This document shows, one piece after another, positions 1-8,850 of a stretch of 64,000 nt of DNA. The translations under genes and the position numbers were made by a program. The DNA is from Burkholderia cepacia (lineage in GTDB: Bacteria > Pseudomonadota > Gammaproteobacteria > Burkholderiales > Burkholderiaceae): assembly GCF_001039005.1 (NCBI RefSeq), contig NZ_LDWR01000096.1, positions 51,238 to 115,237 on the forward strand, read 5' to 3'. Under the pieces are notes generated by a model. That model was not told the DNA's origin. It worked only from the letters and a program-made list of their open reading frames with translations, and did no database searches. Each line of letters opens with the position of its first letter. The first letter of the stretch is position 1.

Positions 1-307
1 CGCGCGACACATCGAACGCTTCTGCGGCGCGCGCGAGCAGCAGCGTTTCGAGGAAGCCGGCCAGCGTGACCGCGAAAAAGCGCAGCGCGTTGCGCGTGCG
101 CACCGTCGACGAGAAGCTCCACAGCGTATTCGCGAGATACGAGAACGCCGTGGCGCACAGGAACGCGACCGCATTCGCGGTCACCAGCGTCGCATCGCAC
201 ATCTCGAACATCGCCGATGCGACCAGCGTGTGGATCGCGGTCGAGAACAGCCCCGACAAGCCGAAGCGCACGAGCCTCGTGCGTTCGGCATAGAGCAGGT
301 CGATCAT
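1..307 (-). CDS. GtrA-family membrane protein (partial, C-terminus beyond left edge)
   Basis: The frame opens at an ATG at 307 with the sequence MIDLLYAERTRLVRFGLSG and continues to the window edge without a stop, so only about 102 residues are visible. They form hydrophobic segments with the GtrA-family signature (an RFxxSGxxST start, then aromatic/Asn turns such as SYLANTLWSF). GtrA proteins are small four-helix membrane proteins thought to flip polyprenyl-phosphate-linked sugars. The ORF starts 17 bp after the stop of the GtrB-type transferase at 324, the usual gtrA/gtrB pairing, so the two probably act together in decorating O-antigen or another surface glycan. Family assignment is by motif recognition; the C-terminus is not visible. 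Confidence 0.8.
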   Translation of the reverse strand, partial: MIDLLYAERTRLVRFGLSGLFSTAIHTLVASAMFEMCDATLVTANAVAFLCATAFSYLANTLWSFSSTVRTRNALRFFAVTLAGFLETLLLARAAEAFDVSR

Positions 308-323
308 GGCCGTCTGCGCGCGT

Positions 324-1367
324 TCAGCGTGCGTCGATCCGCGCACGGATCGGCTGCACGCGCCGGCGTGCGATCTGGCGGCGCGCGTCGCGCGCGACCG
401 GGAGCTCGATCACCTTGGCGTGCGCCTGGTAGCGGCGGCGGATCAGGTACACGGGCCGTTGCTTCGACTCGTCGTAGATCCGCCCGATATATTCGCCGAC
501 CACGCCGATGCCGATCAGCTCGATACCGCCGATGAACAGCGTGATCGAGATCAGCGACGCGTAACCGAGCACCGGATTGCCGAACAGCAGCGTGCGCAAG
601 ACGATGAACGAGCCGTACAGGAACGCGAGCGCAGCGATGCCGACGCCGATGTAGGTCCAGCTGCGCAGCGGCACGGTGCTGAAGCTGGTGATCCCTTCCA
701 GCGCGAAATTCCACAGCTTCCAGCCGGAGAACTTCGAGTGTCCGGCGCTGCGCGGATCGCGCTGGTATTCGACGATCACGGTGCGGTAGCCGACCCACGC
801 GAACAGCCCCTTCATGAAGCGGTGCCGCTCGGGCAGGCTGCGCAGCGCGTTCACGACCTTGCGATCCATCAGCCGGAAATCGCCGACGTTCTCCGGCAGC
901 TTCACGTCCGACAGCAGGTTGTGCACGCGGTAGTAGATCGCGGCGGCGGTGCGCTTCGCGAACGAATCGCAGGCGCGGTTGCTGCGCTTCGCCGCGACGA
1001 CCTCCGCGCCGTCGCGCCAGTGTTCGATCATCACCGGAATCAGGCTCGGCGGGTCCTGCAGGTCGGCGTCGAGCGGGATCACCGCGTCGCCGGCGGCTTC
1101 GTCGAGGCCGGCCGTCAGCGCCGCTTCCTTGCCGAAGTTGCGGGTGAGATCGATGACGCGCACGCGCCGCTCGCGGGTGCTGATCCGGATCAGGCGTTCG
1201 AGCGTGTCGTCGCGGCTGCCGTCGTTCACGCAGACGATCTCGAAGCGGATCGACGCGATGGCCGTCAGCAACGGAATCACGACGTCGAAGAAATGCTCGA
1301 CCGCCTCGCCTTCGTTATAGAACGGCACGACCAGCGAAACGAGCGGCGTGAAGTGTGGTTCCCGCAT
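324..1367 (-). CDS. GtrB/DPM1-type polyprenyl-phosphate glycosyltransferase
   Basis: This 347-residue GT2 enzyme has the N-terminal VSLVVPFYNE nucleotide-sugar motif, a VNDGSRDDT loop and a DADLQDP metal-binding segment. Two C-terminal transmembrane helices follow (about residues 235-300) with a conserved VGEYIGRIYDE. That domain order is typical of GtrB/ArnC/dolichol-phosphate-mannose-synthase-like proteins, which load a sugar from UDP or GDP onto undecaprenyl phosphate at the cytoplasmic face. The gene lies between two GT87-type proteins upstream and a GtrA flippase downstream with short gaps (25 and 17 bp), suggesting one glycan-modification operon. The donor sugar cannot be read from the sequence. 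The ATG has a purine-rich GGGGA element about 8 bp upstream. Confidence 0.9.
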   Translation of the reverse strand: MREPHFTPLVSLVVPFYNEGEAVEHFFDVVIPLLTAIASIRFEIVCVNDGSRDDTLERLIRISTRERRVRVIDLTRNFGKEAALTAGLDEAAGDAVIPLDADLQDPPSLIPVMIEHWRDGAEVVAAKRSNRACDSFAKRTAAAIYYRVHNLLSDVKLPENVGDFRLMDRKVVNALRSLPERHRFMKGLFAWVGYRTVIVEYQRDPRSAGHSKFSGWKLWNFALEGITSFSTVPLRSWTYIGVGIAALAFLYGSFIVLRTLLFGNPVLGYASLISITLFIGGIELIGIGVVGEYIGRIYDESKQRPVYLIRRRYQAHAKVIELPVARDARRQIARRRVQPIRARIDAR

Positions 1368-1392
1368 GATGATTCCCCTTTGTGATGTCGCT

Positions 1393-2775
1393 TCACCGGT
1401 CCGCGCCGAAGGTCGGGCGGCCGGCGCGGCGCATTCCGTACGCCGGGCGGTGGTGCGGTCGGACCGGATGCGCGAATCCGGTCTCGGTCGAGTCGTCGCG
1501 TGCGTCCGGTATCGACGGCACGTCGTGTCGTTCCTGGGCGATCCGGCTGACGAGCAGCGCGAGCGACGCCAGCGTGACGAGCGGCATGAACTGGAACGAC
1601 AGATGCGGCACGACCGCCAGGCCCGCGAGCGGCATCGGCCACATCAGCATCAGCCATTCGCGATCGAAGCGCCGCCAGCCGTGCGTCCACGCATAACGCG
1701 CGTACCACGCGATCACGATGCCGTACCACGTCAGGTCGTAGTCGTACAGGTAAGGGCTGACGAGCAGGCATGCGCACGCGAGGGTCGCGGCGCGCAGCGC
1801 GTACGAACATGCGCCACGCCACGCGTAGACGACGGCGAAGACGGCGGCCGCGGCCGACAGCAGCTGCAGGCTGCGCGCGGCAAGCGCGGGCCAGCCGGCC
1901 ATCGTCGCGAGCGCGAACACGGTCGGCATGCGCGCGAGCTTGGCGTGACCGGTGCCGACGATCGCATACACGTTGCCGAGCACATGCGCGAATGTGACCC
2001 ACGGGCCGATCCCGAACGCGAGCGTCGCAAGCGCGGCGCTGCCGGCGATCGTCGCGGCCCACGCGGCCAGCGCGCGCCATTGGCCCGCGCACAGCAGCGC
2101 GAGCGGGAACAGCACGGCGAGCTGCGGCTTCATCGTCAGCAGGCCGAAGCAGATCCCGGCGCACACGGGGCGGCGGTTCAGCACGAACAGGCCGATGCCG
2201 GCAAGCAGCGCGGTGAAGAGGCTGGTCTGCCCGACGATTACGGTGAGGAACGCGCCGGGGAAGGCGAGCGCGCACAGCCACGCGGCATCGCGCTGCGCGG
2301 TCGCGCGGATCGTCGCGGCGAACAGCGCATACGTGACACCGAGCCACAGCACGAGCGCCAGCGTGTACGGCAGCCAGCCGAGCGGCAGCACGAGCAGCAG
2401 CATCGTCGGAGGATAGAGCCACGGCAGCGTGCCGTCCGCGAGCGTCATCGTCGGGACCGCGAGCTTCTGGACCGCGAACAGCGCGGGGAAGTGCCATGCG
2501 TCGGCACCGTGTCCGTGCGCGGCGAGCCACGCGGCGCTCCAGATCGGCGAGAAATCCTGCGACAGCGGTTCCAGTGCGCCGTGGCGCGACAGGGCCACGC
2601 GGATCACGTAGATGCCGATGAACAGCAGCTCGGCCAGCAACACGCCGGCCGCATAGAGACGCACGCGATCGCGATTGAGCCAGTGCGGGTAGCGGCGCGG
2701 GCCCGCGATCGGGAGCTCCGGATGCATGTCGACGGCCGGATGCGCGTGGCGGGCGAACGAGGGCGCCTTCATCAT
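1393..2775 (-). CDS. GT87 family (DUF2029) membrane glycosyltransferase, second copy
   Basis: A 460-residue polytopic membrane protein with about nine or ten hydrophobic helices and the PWLYPPTMLL and LLTMKPQLA motifs that mark the GT87/DUF2029 family. These GT-C-fold enzymes use polyprenyl-phosphate sugars outside the membrane, for example polyprenyl-phosphomannose mannosyltransferases. The start at 2775 was chosen because it overlaps the stop of the preceding paralogue by 4 bp (ATGA), implying translational coupling; the in-frame extension upstream is run-on through the other gene. It sits just before the gtrB-like gene, whose lipid-linked sugar is a plausible donor. The substrate is unknown. 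The C-terminus (about 60 residues) is charged and not membrane-embedded. Confidence 0.8.
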   Translation of the reverse strand: MMKAPSFARHAHPAVDMHPELPIAGPRRYPHWLNRDRVRLYAAGVLLAELLFIGIYVIRVALSRHGALEPLSQDFSPIWSAAWLAAHGHGADAWHFPALFAVQKLAVPTMTLADGTLPWLYPPTMLLLVLPLGWLPYTLALVLWLGVTYALFAATIRATAQRDAAWLCALAFPGAFLTVIVGQTSLFTALLAGIGLFVLNRRPVCAGICFGLLTMKPQLAVLFPLALLCAGQWRALAAWAATIAGSAALATLAFGIGPWVTFAHVLGNVYAIVGTGHAKLARMPTVFALATMAGWPALAARSLQLLSAAAAVFAVVYAWRGACSYALRAATLACACLLVSPYLYDYDLTWYGIVIAWYARYAWTHGWRRFDREWLMLMWPMPLAGLAVVPHLSFQFMPLVTLASLALLVSRIAQERHDVPSIPDARDDSTETGFAHPVRPHHRPAYGMRRAGRPTFGADR

Positions 2776-4007
2776 GCGCTCCGGGACGCAAGCGCCGTGC
2801 GGCGCACGACGACGAACAGCACCGCGAGCAGCACGAGCGGCCCGATCTGCGGCAGCTTCATCAGCCGGTTCAGCATTTCGAAGATCGGCAGCAGCCACGC
2901 GAGCAGGAGAATGCCCTGGTCGCCGGGCAACCAGCCTTCGTCCAGACCGTAGGCGAGCAGGCAGAAGATCGCGATGCCGAGCCACGTCAGTTCGTAGTTC
3001 CACAGATACGGCGTCGTCAGCAGCGTGGCGACCGCCAGCACCGCGCCGCGCAGGCGCATGTCGCGTGTGCGGCGCCACACGTCGACGGCGGCCGTCAGCG
3101 CGAGCACGGCGATCGCCGCTTGCGCGGCCAGCGCGATCGCGACCGGCGCGCCCGCGAGCCGCAACGCGGCGAACGGCGTCGGCGATGCGAGCCAGTACGA
3201 CGCGAGCATGAAATGCTGGTCGCGTACCGTCGACATCGCATGGCTCAACCCGTGCAGTGCGGCGGGGCCGGCCAGCGCGACGCCGGCCGCCGCGAACAGC
3301 ATCGCGCTGATGGCCGCCGCCGCGAAGGTGCGCCACGCACGCGCCGCGATCAGCACGAACGGGAACACCACGGCCAGTTGCGGCTTGATCGCGAGTAGTC
3401 CGATCAATACGCCGGCCAGGATCGGGCGCTTGCCGAGCAGATGCAGCGCGAGTGCCGCGAGGCCGGCGGTCAGGATGCTGTTCTGGCCGAACAGCGCGGA
3501 CATGCACACCGCCGAATACCCGAGCACGACGAGCGCCGCCGCGCGCGGCACGGGAAGATGCGCGCGCAATCCCGACAACCGCGAGACGGCGAACGCGTAG
3601 CATAAAAGGCTGCCCGCGAAAAAGAGGAAATATGCGGGCAGGAAAGGCACGAGGGCAACCGGAGCGATGAACAGCAACATCGTCGGCGGATAGAGCCAGG
3701 GAAGCGGCCGGTGCTGCAGATACGCACCGAAGTGCGCGAACTCGGCCTGCAAGAATGACGAAGGGTCGTAGGCCGATGCCGCATGGCCTTGCAACACGAG
3801 ATGCGATGCGGTCCAGAAGACCGAGAAGTCGATGCCGGGGCGAGCGGTGGCGTTCGATGTGAAGCCGTCGGTCACGATGCCCCAGACGATCAGCAACGAC
3901 GCGAAGAGCATCAGCATGATGCAGCTGTACGGAATGATCCGGTCTGCTGTCAGCCATTGAGCCCGGTGTATGGCGCGATCGCGCGTCCCACGATTGGCTG
4001 TGTGCAT
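2772..4007 (-). CDS. GT87 family (DUF2029) membrane glycosyltransferase, first copy
   Basis: A 411-residue multi-pass membrane protein that is a clear paralogue of the next gene. It has the same PWLYPPTMLL loop after the second helix, a GQNSILTAGL helix, a LLAIKPQLAVVFPF motif and a late TTPYLWNYELTW segment. In GT87 proteins the acidic residue after helix 1 (here around PGIDFSVFW) is thought to be catalytic. It is the first gene of the minus-strand glycan operon (GT87, GT87, GtrB, GtrA), and the 1-kb gap upstream should hold its promoter. Two paralogous GT-C enzymes feeding from one GtrB suggests a two-step or two-linkage modification, which is an inference. Confidence 0.8.
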   Translation of the reverse strand: MHTANRGTRDRAIHRAQWLTADRIIPYSCIMLMLFASLLIVWGIVTDGFTSNATARPGIDFSVFWTASHLVLQGHAASAYDPSSFLQAEFAHFGAYLQHRPLPWLYPPTMLLFIAPVALVPFLPAYFLFFAGSLLCYAFAVSRLSGLRAHLPVPRAAALVVLGYSAVCMSALFGQNSILTAGLAALALHLLGKRPILAGVLIGLLAIKPQLAVVFPFVLIAARAWRTFAAAAISAMLFAAAGVALAGPAALHGLSHAMSTVRDQHFMLASYWLASPTPFAALRLAGAPVAIALAAQAAIAVLALTAAVDVWRRTRDMRLRGAVLAVATLLTTPYLWNYELTWLGIAIFCLLAYGLDEGWLPGDQGILLLAWLLPIFEMLNRLMKLPQIGPLVLLAVLFVVVRRTALASRSA

Positions 4008-5058
4008 GATGCCCCGTATTTGGTTGAGGCCGCTTGGTCTGTCGCAGCCGTTTCATGTTGTCTTGCGTCCGGATCGAATCGCTCTGAATGGCGTTGTCCG
4101 GTGAATGCATTGTTGGAGAAAAAATCGCATGACGCAAACCACGCACGGAAACCCGGAATGTCGATTCGCCGGTGAGTCGCGTGAAAACCGCGTTTTCAGG
4201 TATGAGAAATCGACGCGACCGGAATTAATGTATCCGGTGTGAAACATTTGCCGATTTTCACCGGTGCGGCACGCCGCCGATCCCGCGAAACACGACCGCC
4301 TTCACGCGTTCGGGAAAGTCCCGAGAAATTTTTTTGGACCCTTTGCGCAGCGCGGCGACGCGTATCCCGGCGTGCCGCGTTCGCCGGAACGCGTATATCA
4401 AATCTGAAACATTTTCCGTGTCGCGTCACCGGCCGGGGAGCGCGGCGATCGCCGCAACCCTTGATGGGCCTTGATTTCGCTCGAGATGGTCCGCTCTTTG
4501 CGTAAGCGTTGGCACGGCAGTCGACGATGTGATGACCGGGCGGTTCTGAAACAAGACAGACGGAACCGACTCGACAATCACCAGCGGAAAGGAAGGCCGG
4601 AGCGCGTCGGGGAAACACGCAGCTCCAGGTCGAAGCACCGCAAGAACCTTCGTCGATAGGCCAATGAGACCCGGTATCGTCAGGGCAATAAAAATCGGCA
4701 TGGCAGCACACGGGGTATAAAAATGAAAGACCACAGCACATCGCGGCTCGCAGACCGCGACAAAATCGATCTGCAGCATCGCCGGGAGTTTGTCTCCCGT
4801 TCAATTGAATTCCGCGCATCGAACGGCAATGACGCCGTTCCGGTCGATCGGCTCGCCGGCTTCATCCGGCTGATCGAACCGGTTGCGCATCTCCTGCGTT
4901 TCCTCTCGCTGAAATCCGTTCGCACGGACAGGTGCGCGCATCCCTGTCTTCGCAGCTGAGCGTCGCGCTCCGATTTTCTTGTAGTGCCGGTGGTGCCCCC
5001 GTCCCCGACGTCGTGCCAGACGAAGGGAATTTAATAGCAGTCCGAAAGGAGATTACTC
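4008..5058. other. 1.05-kb divergent intergenic region between glycan operon and flp pilin genes
   Basis: No convincing gene was found. Frames that stay open here have Arg/Ser-rich shadow-like composition and lack ribosome binding sites. The stretch must hold the promoters of the minus-strand GT87 operon and of the plus-strand Flp/Tad locus. Visible structure is a direct repeat, TAT-N7-GAAACATTT(G/T)CCG, at about 4231-4253 and 4396-4418 on the same strand, about 165 bp apart. A good Shine-Dalgarno (AAAGGAG) precedes the first pilin at 5059. Confidence 0.6.
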
Positions 5059-5250
5059 ATGTCGAGAGTCATCGAAAAGATCGCGTGGTTCATCCAGGAT
5101 CAGGAAGGTGTGACGGCCATCGAATACGGCCTGATCGCCGCACTGATCGCGATCGGAATCGTCGTCGCGTTGACGACGATCGGTACGGATCTCAAGACCG
5201 TGTTCAGCACGGTTGCGGCTGATCTGGACTCAGTAGTAGCAGGCATCTGA
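5059..5250 (+). CDS. flp: Flp/Fap-type major pilin, copy 1
   Basis: A 63-residue class IVb pilin. A short N-terminal leader ends in Gly, followed by VTAIEYGLIAALIAIGI, the G/XXXXEY prepilin cleavage and processing motif with Glu+5 and Tyr+6. A single hydrophobic helix and a short tail (TVAADLDSVVAGI) follow. It should be cleaved by the TadV-type peptidase encoded at 5899 and polymerise into the Flp pilus. A strong AAAGGAG ribosome site lies just upstream. It is nearly identical to the next pilin in the helix and tail, so the two are recent duplicates. Confidence 0.95.
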   Translation: MSRVIEKIAWFIQDQEGVTAIEYGLIAALIAIGIVVALTTIGTDLKTVFSTVAADLDSVVAGI

Positions 5251-5390
5251 TGGGCGGCACGACGAGCGACTCATCCGAATCGTTCGTCGCCACCATACGG
5301 CATCAACAACACGTCTCGACGTATCGATGCACGGTCAACCGACCAGCCGGCACGCGAGCGCTTTGAGCGTCACCACACAAGGAGATCATC

Positions 5391-5582
5391 ATGTCCAAGT
5401 TCATTCAACAAGCCAGCCGTTTCGTCCGCGATGAAGACGGCGTGACCGCCATCGAATACGGCCTGATCGCCGCACTGATCGCAGTCGGCATCATCCTCGC
5501 GCTGTCGACCATCGGGAAGGACCTCAAGACCGTGTTCAGCACGATCGCGGCCGACCTGGATTCGGCGGTGGCAGGCATCTGA
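5391..5582 (+). CDS. flp: Flp/Fap-type major pilin, copy 2
   Basis: A 63-residue pilin with the same architecture as the gene at 5059: leader ending in Gly, VTAIEYGLIAALIAVGI processing site and helix, and the same TIAADLDSAVAGI-type tail. A 35-bp block over the processing site and helix (5448-5482) is identical to 5116-5150 of copy 1, while the leader differs (MSKFIQQASRF against MSRVIEKIAWF). Either copy could be the major subunit. A GGAGAT ribosome site precedes the ATG. The 140-bp spacer from copy 1 contains no ORF. Confidence 0.95.
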   Translation: MSKFIQQASRFVRDEDGVTAIEYGLIAALIAVGIILALSTIGKDLKTVFSTIAADLDSAVAGI

Positions 5583-5662
5583 TGGACCGTACCGCGGACG
5601 GCTCGGCTGGTGCAGCGCTCGAGCCGTCCCGGTCTTCCGATCAACCGGAACCGGAGATCATC

Positions 5663-5869
5663 ATGCGGACCCGAGTGCGTGTCGTCAGCCGCTGGATCGG
5701 CGACGAGCAAGGCGTGACGTCGATCGAGTATGCGTTGCTCGCGGCGATGTTTGCCGTCGCCGTGCTGGGCAGTGTCGTCACGCTGAAAGGCTCGCTTGGC
5801 AATGCGTATGAGGCGATCGCGGCGGCCGTGACGCTTGCCGTGACCACCGCGATGGCGCTGGTTTCCTGA
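5663..5869 (+). CDS. Flp-like minor pilin
   Basis: A 68-residue protein with a class IVb pilin processing site (Gly, then VTSIEYALLAAMFAVAV) and a hydrophobic helix, but a divergent, more hydrophobic C-terminus (TLAVTTAMALVS). The ATG at 5663 is preferred over the in-frame one at 5582, which overlaps the copy-2 stop and would add a non-leader-like 27 residues; a GGAGATCATC ribosome site supports 5663. By position and divergence it is probably a minor or initiating pilin rather than the bulk subunit. Confidence 0.85.
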   Translation: MRTRVRVVSRWIGDEQGVTSIEYALLAAMFAVAVLGSVVTLKGSLGNAYEAIAAAVTLAVTTAMALVS

Positions 5870-5898
5870 TTCACCGAATTCGATCCGCGAGGTTCGCC

Positions 5899-6438
5899 AT
5901 GTTACCTGTTGCGCCGCCTTACCCGGTTCCGTTGTGCGTGACGCTGCTCGCGGTCGCCGCGGCCAGCACGGACATCGCGACCCGACGCATCCCGAATCGC
6001 CTCGTCGCGCTCGGACTCGGCGGCGCGCTGATCGCCCAGTGCATGTTGCACGGCGTCCTGGCTGGCGCACTCGGATGGCTCGCCGGCGCCGCGACCGGCT
6101 TCGGCCTGCTGCTGCCGTTCTACCTGTTGCGCGGCATGGCGGCCGGCGACGTGAAGCTGATGCTCGCGATCGGTGCGTGGGTCGGCGCGGAAATGACGTT
6201 TTACATCGTGCTGGCGACCTTCATCGCCGGCGGGATCGGCGGCATCGCGTTCGCGCTGTTGCGCGGCCGGATGCGCCAGATGTGGGCGAACGTCCGCGCG
6301 CTGATCGCGCGGCGCTCGCAGGGGGCGCGCACGGATGCCGCCGACGGCCCCGTGGAAATCGCCTCGGTCGGCACGCTGCCGTACGGCGTGGCGATCGCGG
6401 CCGGCACGCTGGGCATGCTGTTCGCGTCGTGCGCATAA
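5899..6438 (+). CDS. tadV: TadV/CpaA-type prepilin peptidase
   Basis: A 179-residue polytopic membrane protein of the A24 aspartic peptidase family in its short TadV/CpaA form, lacking the N-methylating domain. The two expected catalytic aspartates are visible: one in an ASTDIATRRIPN loop after helix 1 and one in the GDVKLM motif at about residue 84. It should remove the leaders of the Flp pilins and of the TadE-like pseudopilins in this locus. It sits 29 bp after the third pilin, in the usual position within Tad loci. Confidence 0.92.
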   Translation: MLPVAPPYPVPLCVTLLAVAAASTDIATRRIPNRLVALGLGGALIAQCMLHGVLAGALGWLAGAATGFGLLLPFYLLRGMAAGDVKLMLAIGAWVGAEMTFYIVLATFIAGGIGGIAFALLRGRMRQMWANVRALIARRSQGARTDAADGPVEIASVGTLPYGVAIAAGTLGMLFASCA

Positions 6439-6470
6439 CGCGACGAACCCGCATAGAGGACGGAACGACC

Positions 6471-7871
6471 ATGAACACGAACCACACCGAACCGAGACGC
6501 GACGCGCAGGTGGCCCACCTGCCCGATCCGCTGCCGTCGCGGGAGGCCAATACGAAGCTGGGCACGCAGCTGCCGGCGGCGCCGCGCACGCTCGCGGAAA
6601 CCGGGCTGAGCACGACCTTCGTCGCGGGCCTCGTGCTGAAGTCGACGCTGATGCTCGGCCGCCCGTCGTACGGCGACCTGGTCGAGCGGCACTGCCTGCC
6701 GCTCGCGGTGCTCGACGACGTCTTCGCTTTCCTGGTGCGCGAGCATCTCGTCGAGCTCACCCATCGCGGCGCGACCGATCTCGACGTGACGTTCCGCCTG
6801 ACCGATGCGGGCCGCGTGCTCGCGCTCGAGGAACGCGCGCGCAGCGGCTACAGCGGGCCGGCGCCGGTGACGCTCGACGCGTATCTCGCCAGCGTGAGCG
6901 CCCATTCGGTGCACAAGCTACACATCGTCCAGGAAGACGTGTGGTCGGCGTTCGAAGGCATCGTGATCGACACGTCGGTGCTCGATGCGGCGGCCGCGGC
7001 GCTGAACGCGGGCCGTCCGCTGCTGATCTACGGCCCGGCCGGCAGCGGCAAGACCTTTCTCGCCGAGCGGCTCGGTTCGCTGATGCACGGCCGCGTGCCG
7101 GTGCCGCATGCGATCTGCGCGGCCGGCGAAGTGATCCAGATCTACGACCCGCTCGTGCACGTCGACGTGGCGTCGCCACCGGGCAGCCAGTCGGTCGATC
7201 GCCGCTGGCGCCTGTGCAAGCGGCCGGTCGTGATGTCCGGCGGCGAACTGACGCTCGACGAGCTCGACCTGCGCCGCGACGAAGCCGCCGGTTTCTACCA
7301 GGCGCCGCCGCACATGAAGGCGAACATGGGCATGTACATCGTCGACGATCTCGGCCGCCAGCGCGTCGAGCCGCGCGACCTGCTCAATCGCTGGCTGCGC
7401 CCGCTCGATCGCGGCGTCGATTTCCTGACGCTCGAATCCGGCAACCGCTTCGTGCTGCCGTTCGACGTGTGGCCGGTGTTCTCGAGCAACCTCGCGCCGG
7501 ACCAGTTCTGCGACGACGCGTTCCTGCGCCGCCTCGGCTCGAAGCTGCACGTCGGTGCGCTGTCGATCGACGCCTACCGCGCCGTGTACGACGCGGCCTG
7601 CGCATCGCTCGGTCTCGTATCGGCGAACGATGCGTTCGACTACCTGCTGCACCGGCTGCACCTGCCGACCGGCAAGGCATTTCTCGCGTGCTTTCCGGCG
7701 GACCTGCTGCGCCTCGTGGCCGCCGGCGCGCGTTACCGCGGCGGTCCGCTCGAGGTGACGCACGACGCGCTGTACGACGCGTGGGCCAGCTATTTCGGCG
7801 CGGCGCCCGAACGGGACGTCAGCCATCCGCCGCCCGTCGAGCGAGGCGGACGTACGTTCATCACCGGTTGA
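6471..7871 (+). CDS. AAA+ ATPase of the Tad locus (non-core)
   Basis: A 466-residue protein with a winged-helix-like N-terminal region (about 45-120) and then an AAA+ domain whose Walker A, GPAGSGKT, spans residues 188-195. A Walker-B-like YIVDDLG and an arginine-rich LNRWLRPLDRG follow. The ATG at 6471 is chosen over run-on upstream because it is followed by a protein-like N-terminus and spaced 32 bp from the peptidase stop. Similar ATPases occur in some beta-proteobacterial Flp loci, but the protein is not part of the canonical tad set and is distinct from TadA and TadZ. Its role, perhaps regulatory or in remodelling, is unknown. Confidence 0.75.
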   Translation: MNTNHTEPRRDAQVAHLPDPLPSREANTKLGTQLPAAPRTLAETGLSTTFVAGLVLKSTLMLGRPSYGDLVERHCLPLAVLDDVFAFLVREHLVELTHRGATDLDVTFRLTDAGRVLALEERARSGYSGPAPVTLDAYLASVSAHSVHKLHIVQEDVWSAFEGIVIDTSVLDAAAAALNAGRPLLIYGPAGSGKTFLAERLGSLMHGRVPVPHAICAAGEVIQIYDPLVHVDVASPPGSQSVDRRWRLCKRPVVMSGGELTLDELDLRRDEAAGFYQAPPHMKANMGMYIVDDLGRQRVEPRDLLNRWLRPLDRGVDFLTLESGNRFVLPFDVWPVFSSNLAPDQFCDDAFLRRLGSKLHVGALSIDAYRAVYDAACASLGLVSANDAFDYLLHRLHLPTGKAFLACFPADLLRLVAAGARYRGGPLEVTHDALYDAWASYFGAAPERDVSHPPPVERGGRTFITG

Positions 7872-7906
7872 GCCGTTTCTTTCACGATTCGTCGAGGAGC
7901 ATTGCC

Positions 7907-8746
7907 ATGAAAAACAGTCGAGCGCTGATGATGCTGGTCGTCGCGATGGTCGCGGGTCTTGCCGCGGTCGTGTTCGCGTCTCACTGGCTGGTACAGACAT
8001 CCACGAGTTCGGTCACGCCGGTCGCGGTGGCCACCACCGACCTGAACCTGGGCGAACCGCTCGGGCCGAACCAGATTCACATGGTCAGCTGGCCGTCGAG
8101 CAGTGTGCCGACCGGCGCGTTCACCGATACGAAAGGGCTCGAAGGTCGGGTCGTGCGCACCAGCCTGTCGCGCGGCGAGCCGGTGATCGAAGCGAAGCTC
8201 GCACCGGTCGGCACGAAGGGCGGGCTGTCCGCGGTAATCGCCGACGGCAGCCGCGCGATCACGGTGCGTGTCAACGACGTGGTCGGCGTCGCGGGTTTCG
8301 CGCTGCCGGGCAACTACGTCGACGTGATCGTCAACACGCAGGAACAGCAGGGCAAGACCGACGGGCAGAGCATCTCCAAGATCGTGCTCGAACACATCCT
8401 CGTGCTCGCCGTCGCGCAGCAGGTCAGCCGCGACGACACCGCGCCGAAGGTGGTCAACGCGGTGACGCTGGAAGTCACGCCCGACCAGGCCGAACGGCTC
8501 GACCTCGCACGCAGCGTCGGCACGCTGTCGCTCGTGCTGCGCAACCAGGTCGACCAGAAGACGCTGAACACCGGCGGTGCGACCAAGGTGACGCTGCTCG
8601 GCAAGGAACCCGTGCCCGAAGCGCCGCCGGCTCCCGTACACGTTCGGACGGTGCGCGTGCACGTCGCGTCGCACGCGGCGCCGGAAGCGCGGCGCGACTG
8701 CGTCGGCGTGCTGACGGGCGTGAAGGGCAGCGTCGAATGTTTCTGA
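7907..8746 (+). CDS. cpaB: CpaB/RcpC Flp pilus assembly protein
   Basis: A 279-residue protein with one N-terminal membrane anchor (ALMMLVVAMVAGLAAVVF), an SAF-like domain (VAVATTDLNLGEPLGPNQI) and the RcpC beta domain containing the conserved GFALPGNYVDVIV segment. CpaB/RcpC lies in the periplasm next to the secretin and is thought to couple the inner and outer parts of the pilus machine. The AGGAG ribosome site lies 7 bp before the ATG. It is followed after about 100 bp by the secretin gene, as in other Tad loci. Confidence 0.92.
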   Translation: MKNSRALMMLVVAMVAGLAAVVFASHWLVQTSTSSVTPVAVATTDLNLGEPLGPNQIHMVSWPSSSVPTGAFTDTKGLEGRVVRTSLSRGEPVIEAKLAPVGTKGGLSAVIADGSRAITVRVNDVVGVAGFALPGNYVDVIVNTQEQQGKTDGQSISKIVLEHILVLAVAQQVSRDDTAPKVVNAVTLEVTPDQAERLDLARSVGTLSLVLRNQVDQKTLNTGGATKVTLLGKEPVPEAPPAPVHVRTVRVHVASHAAPEARRDCVGVLTGVKGSVECF

Positions 8747-8850
8747 AGCAGATCAACACATCCAGATAAACAGATTGGCCGTCAGCGAAGCACGGCGGCC
8801 TGGGAAGTCGACAACCGGCACGGCGCCGGTCTCTCGGGGGATCAGACGAA

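Noticed and set aside
2776..4146. Upstream extension of the second GT87 gene to a 917-residue protein
   Set aside because: The extra 450 residues are out-of-frame translation of the first GT87 gene with Arg-rich composition. The ATG at 2775 coupled to the upstream stop is the credible start.
4510..4530. TGGCAC resembling a sigma-54 -24 element near 4512
   Set aside because: The -12 position reads TCGAC instead of TTGC, so the pair does not match the sigma-54 consensus.
4196..4819. Minus-strand frame of 207 codons in the intergenic region
   Set aside because: Cys/Arg/Pro-rich composition, no ribosome site, no family resemblance, and it overlaps other random open frames.
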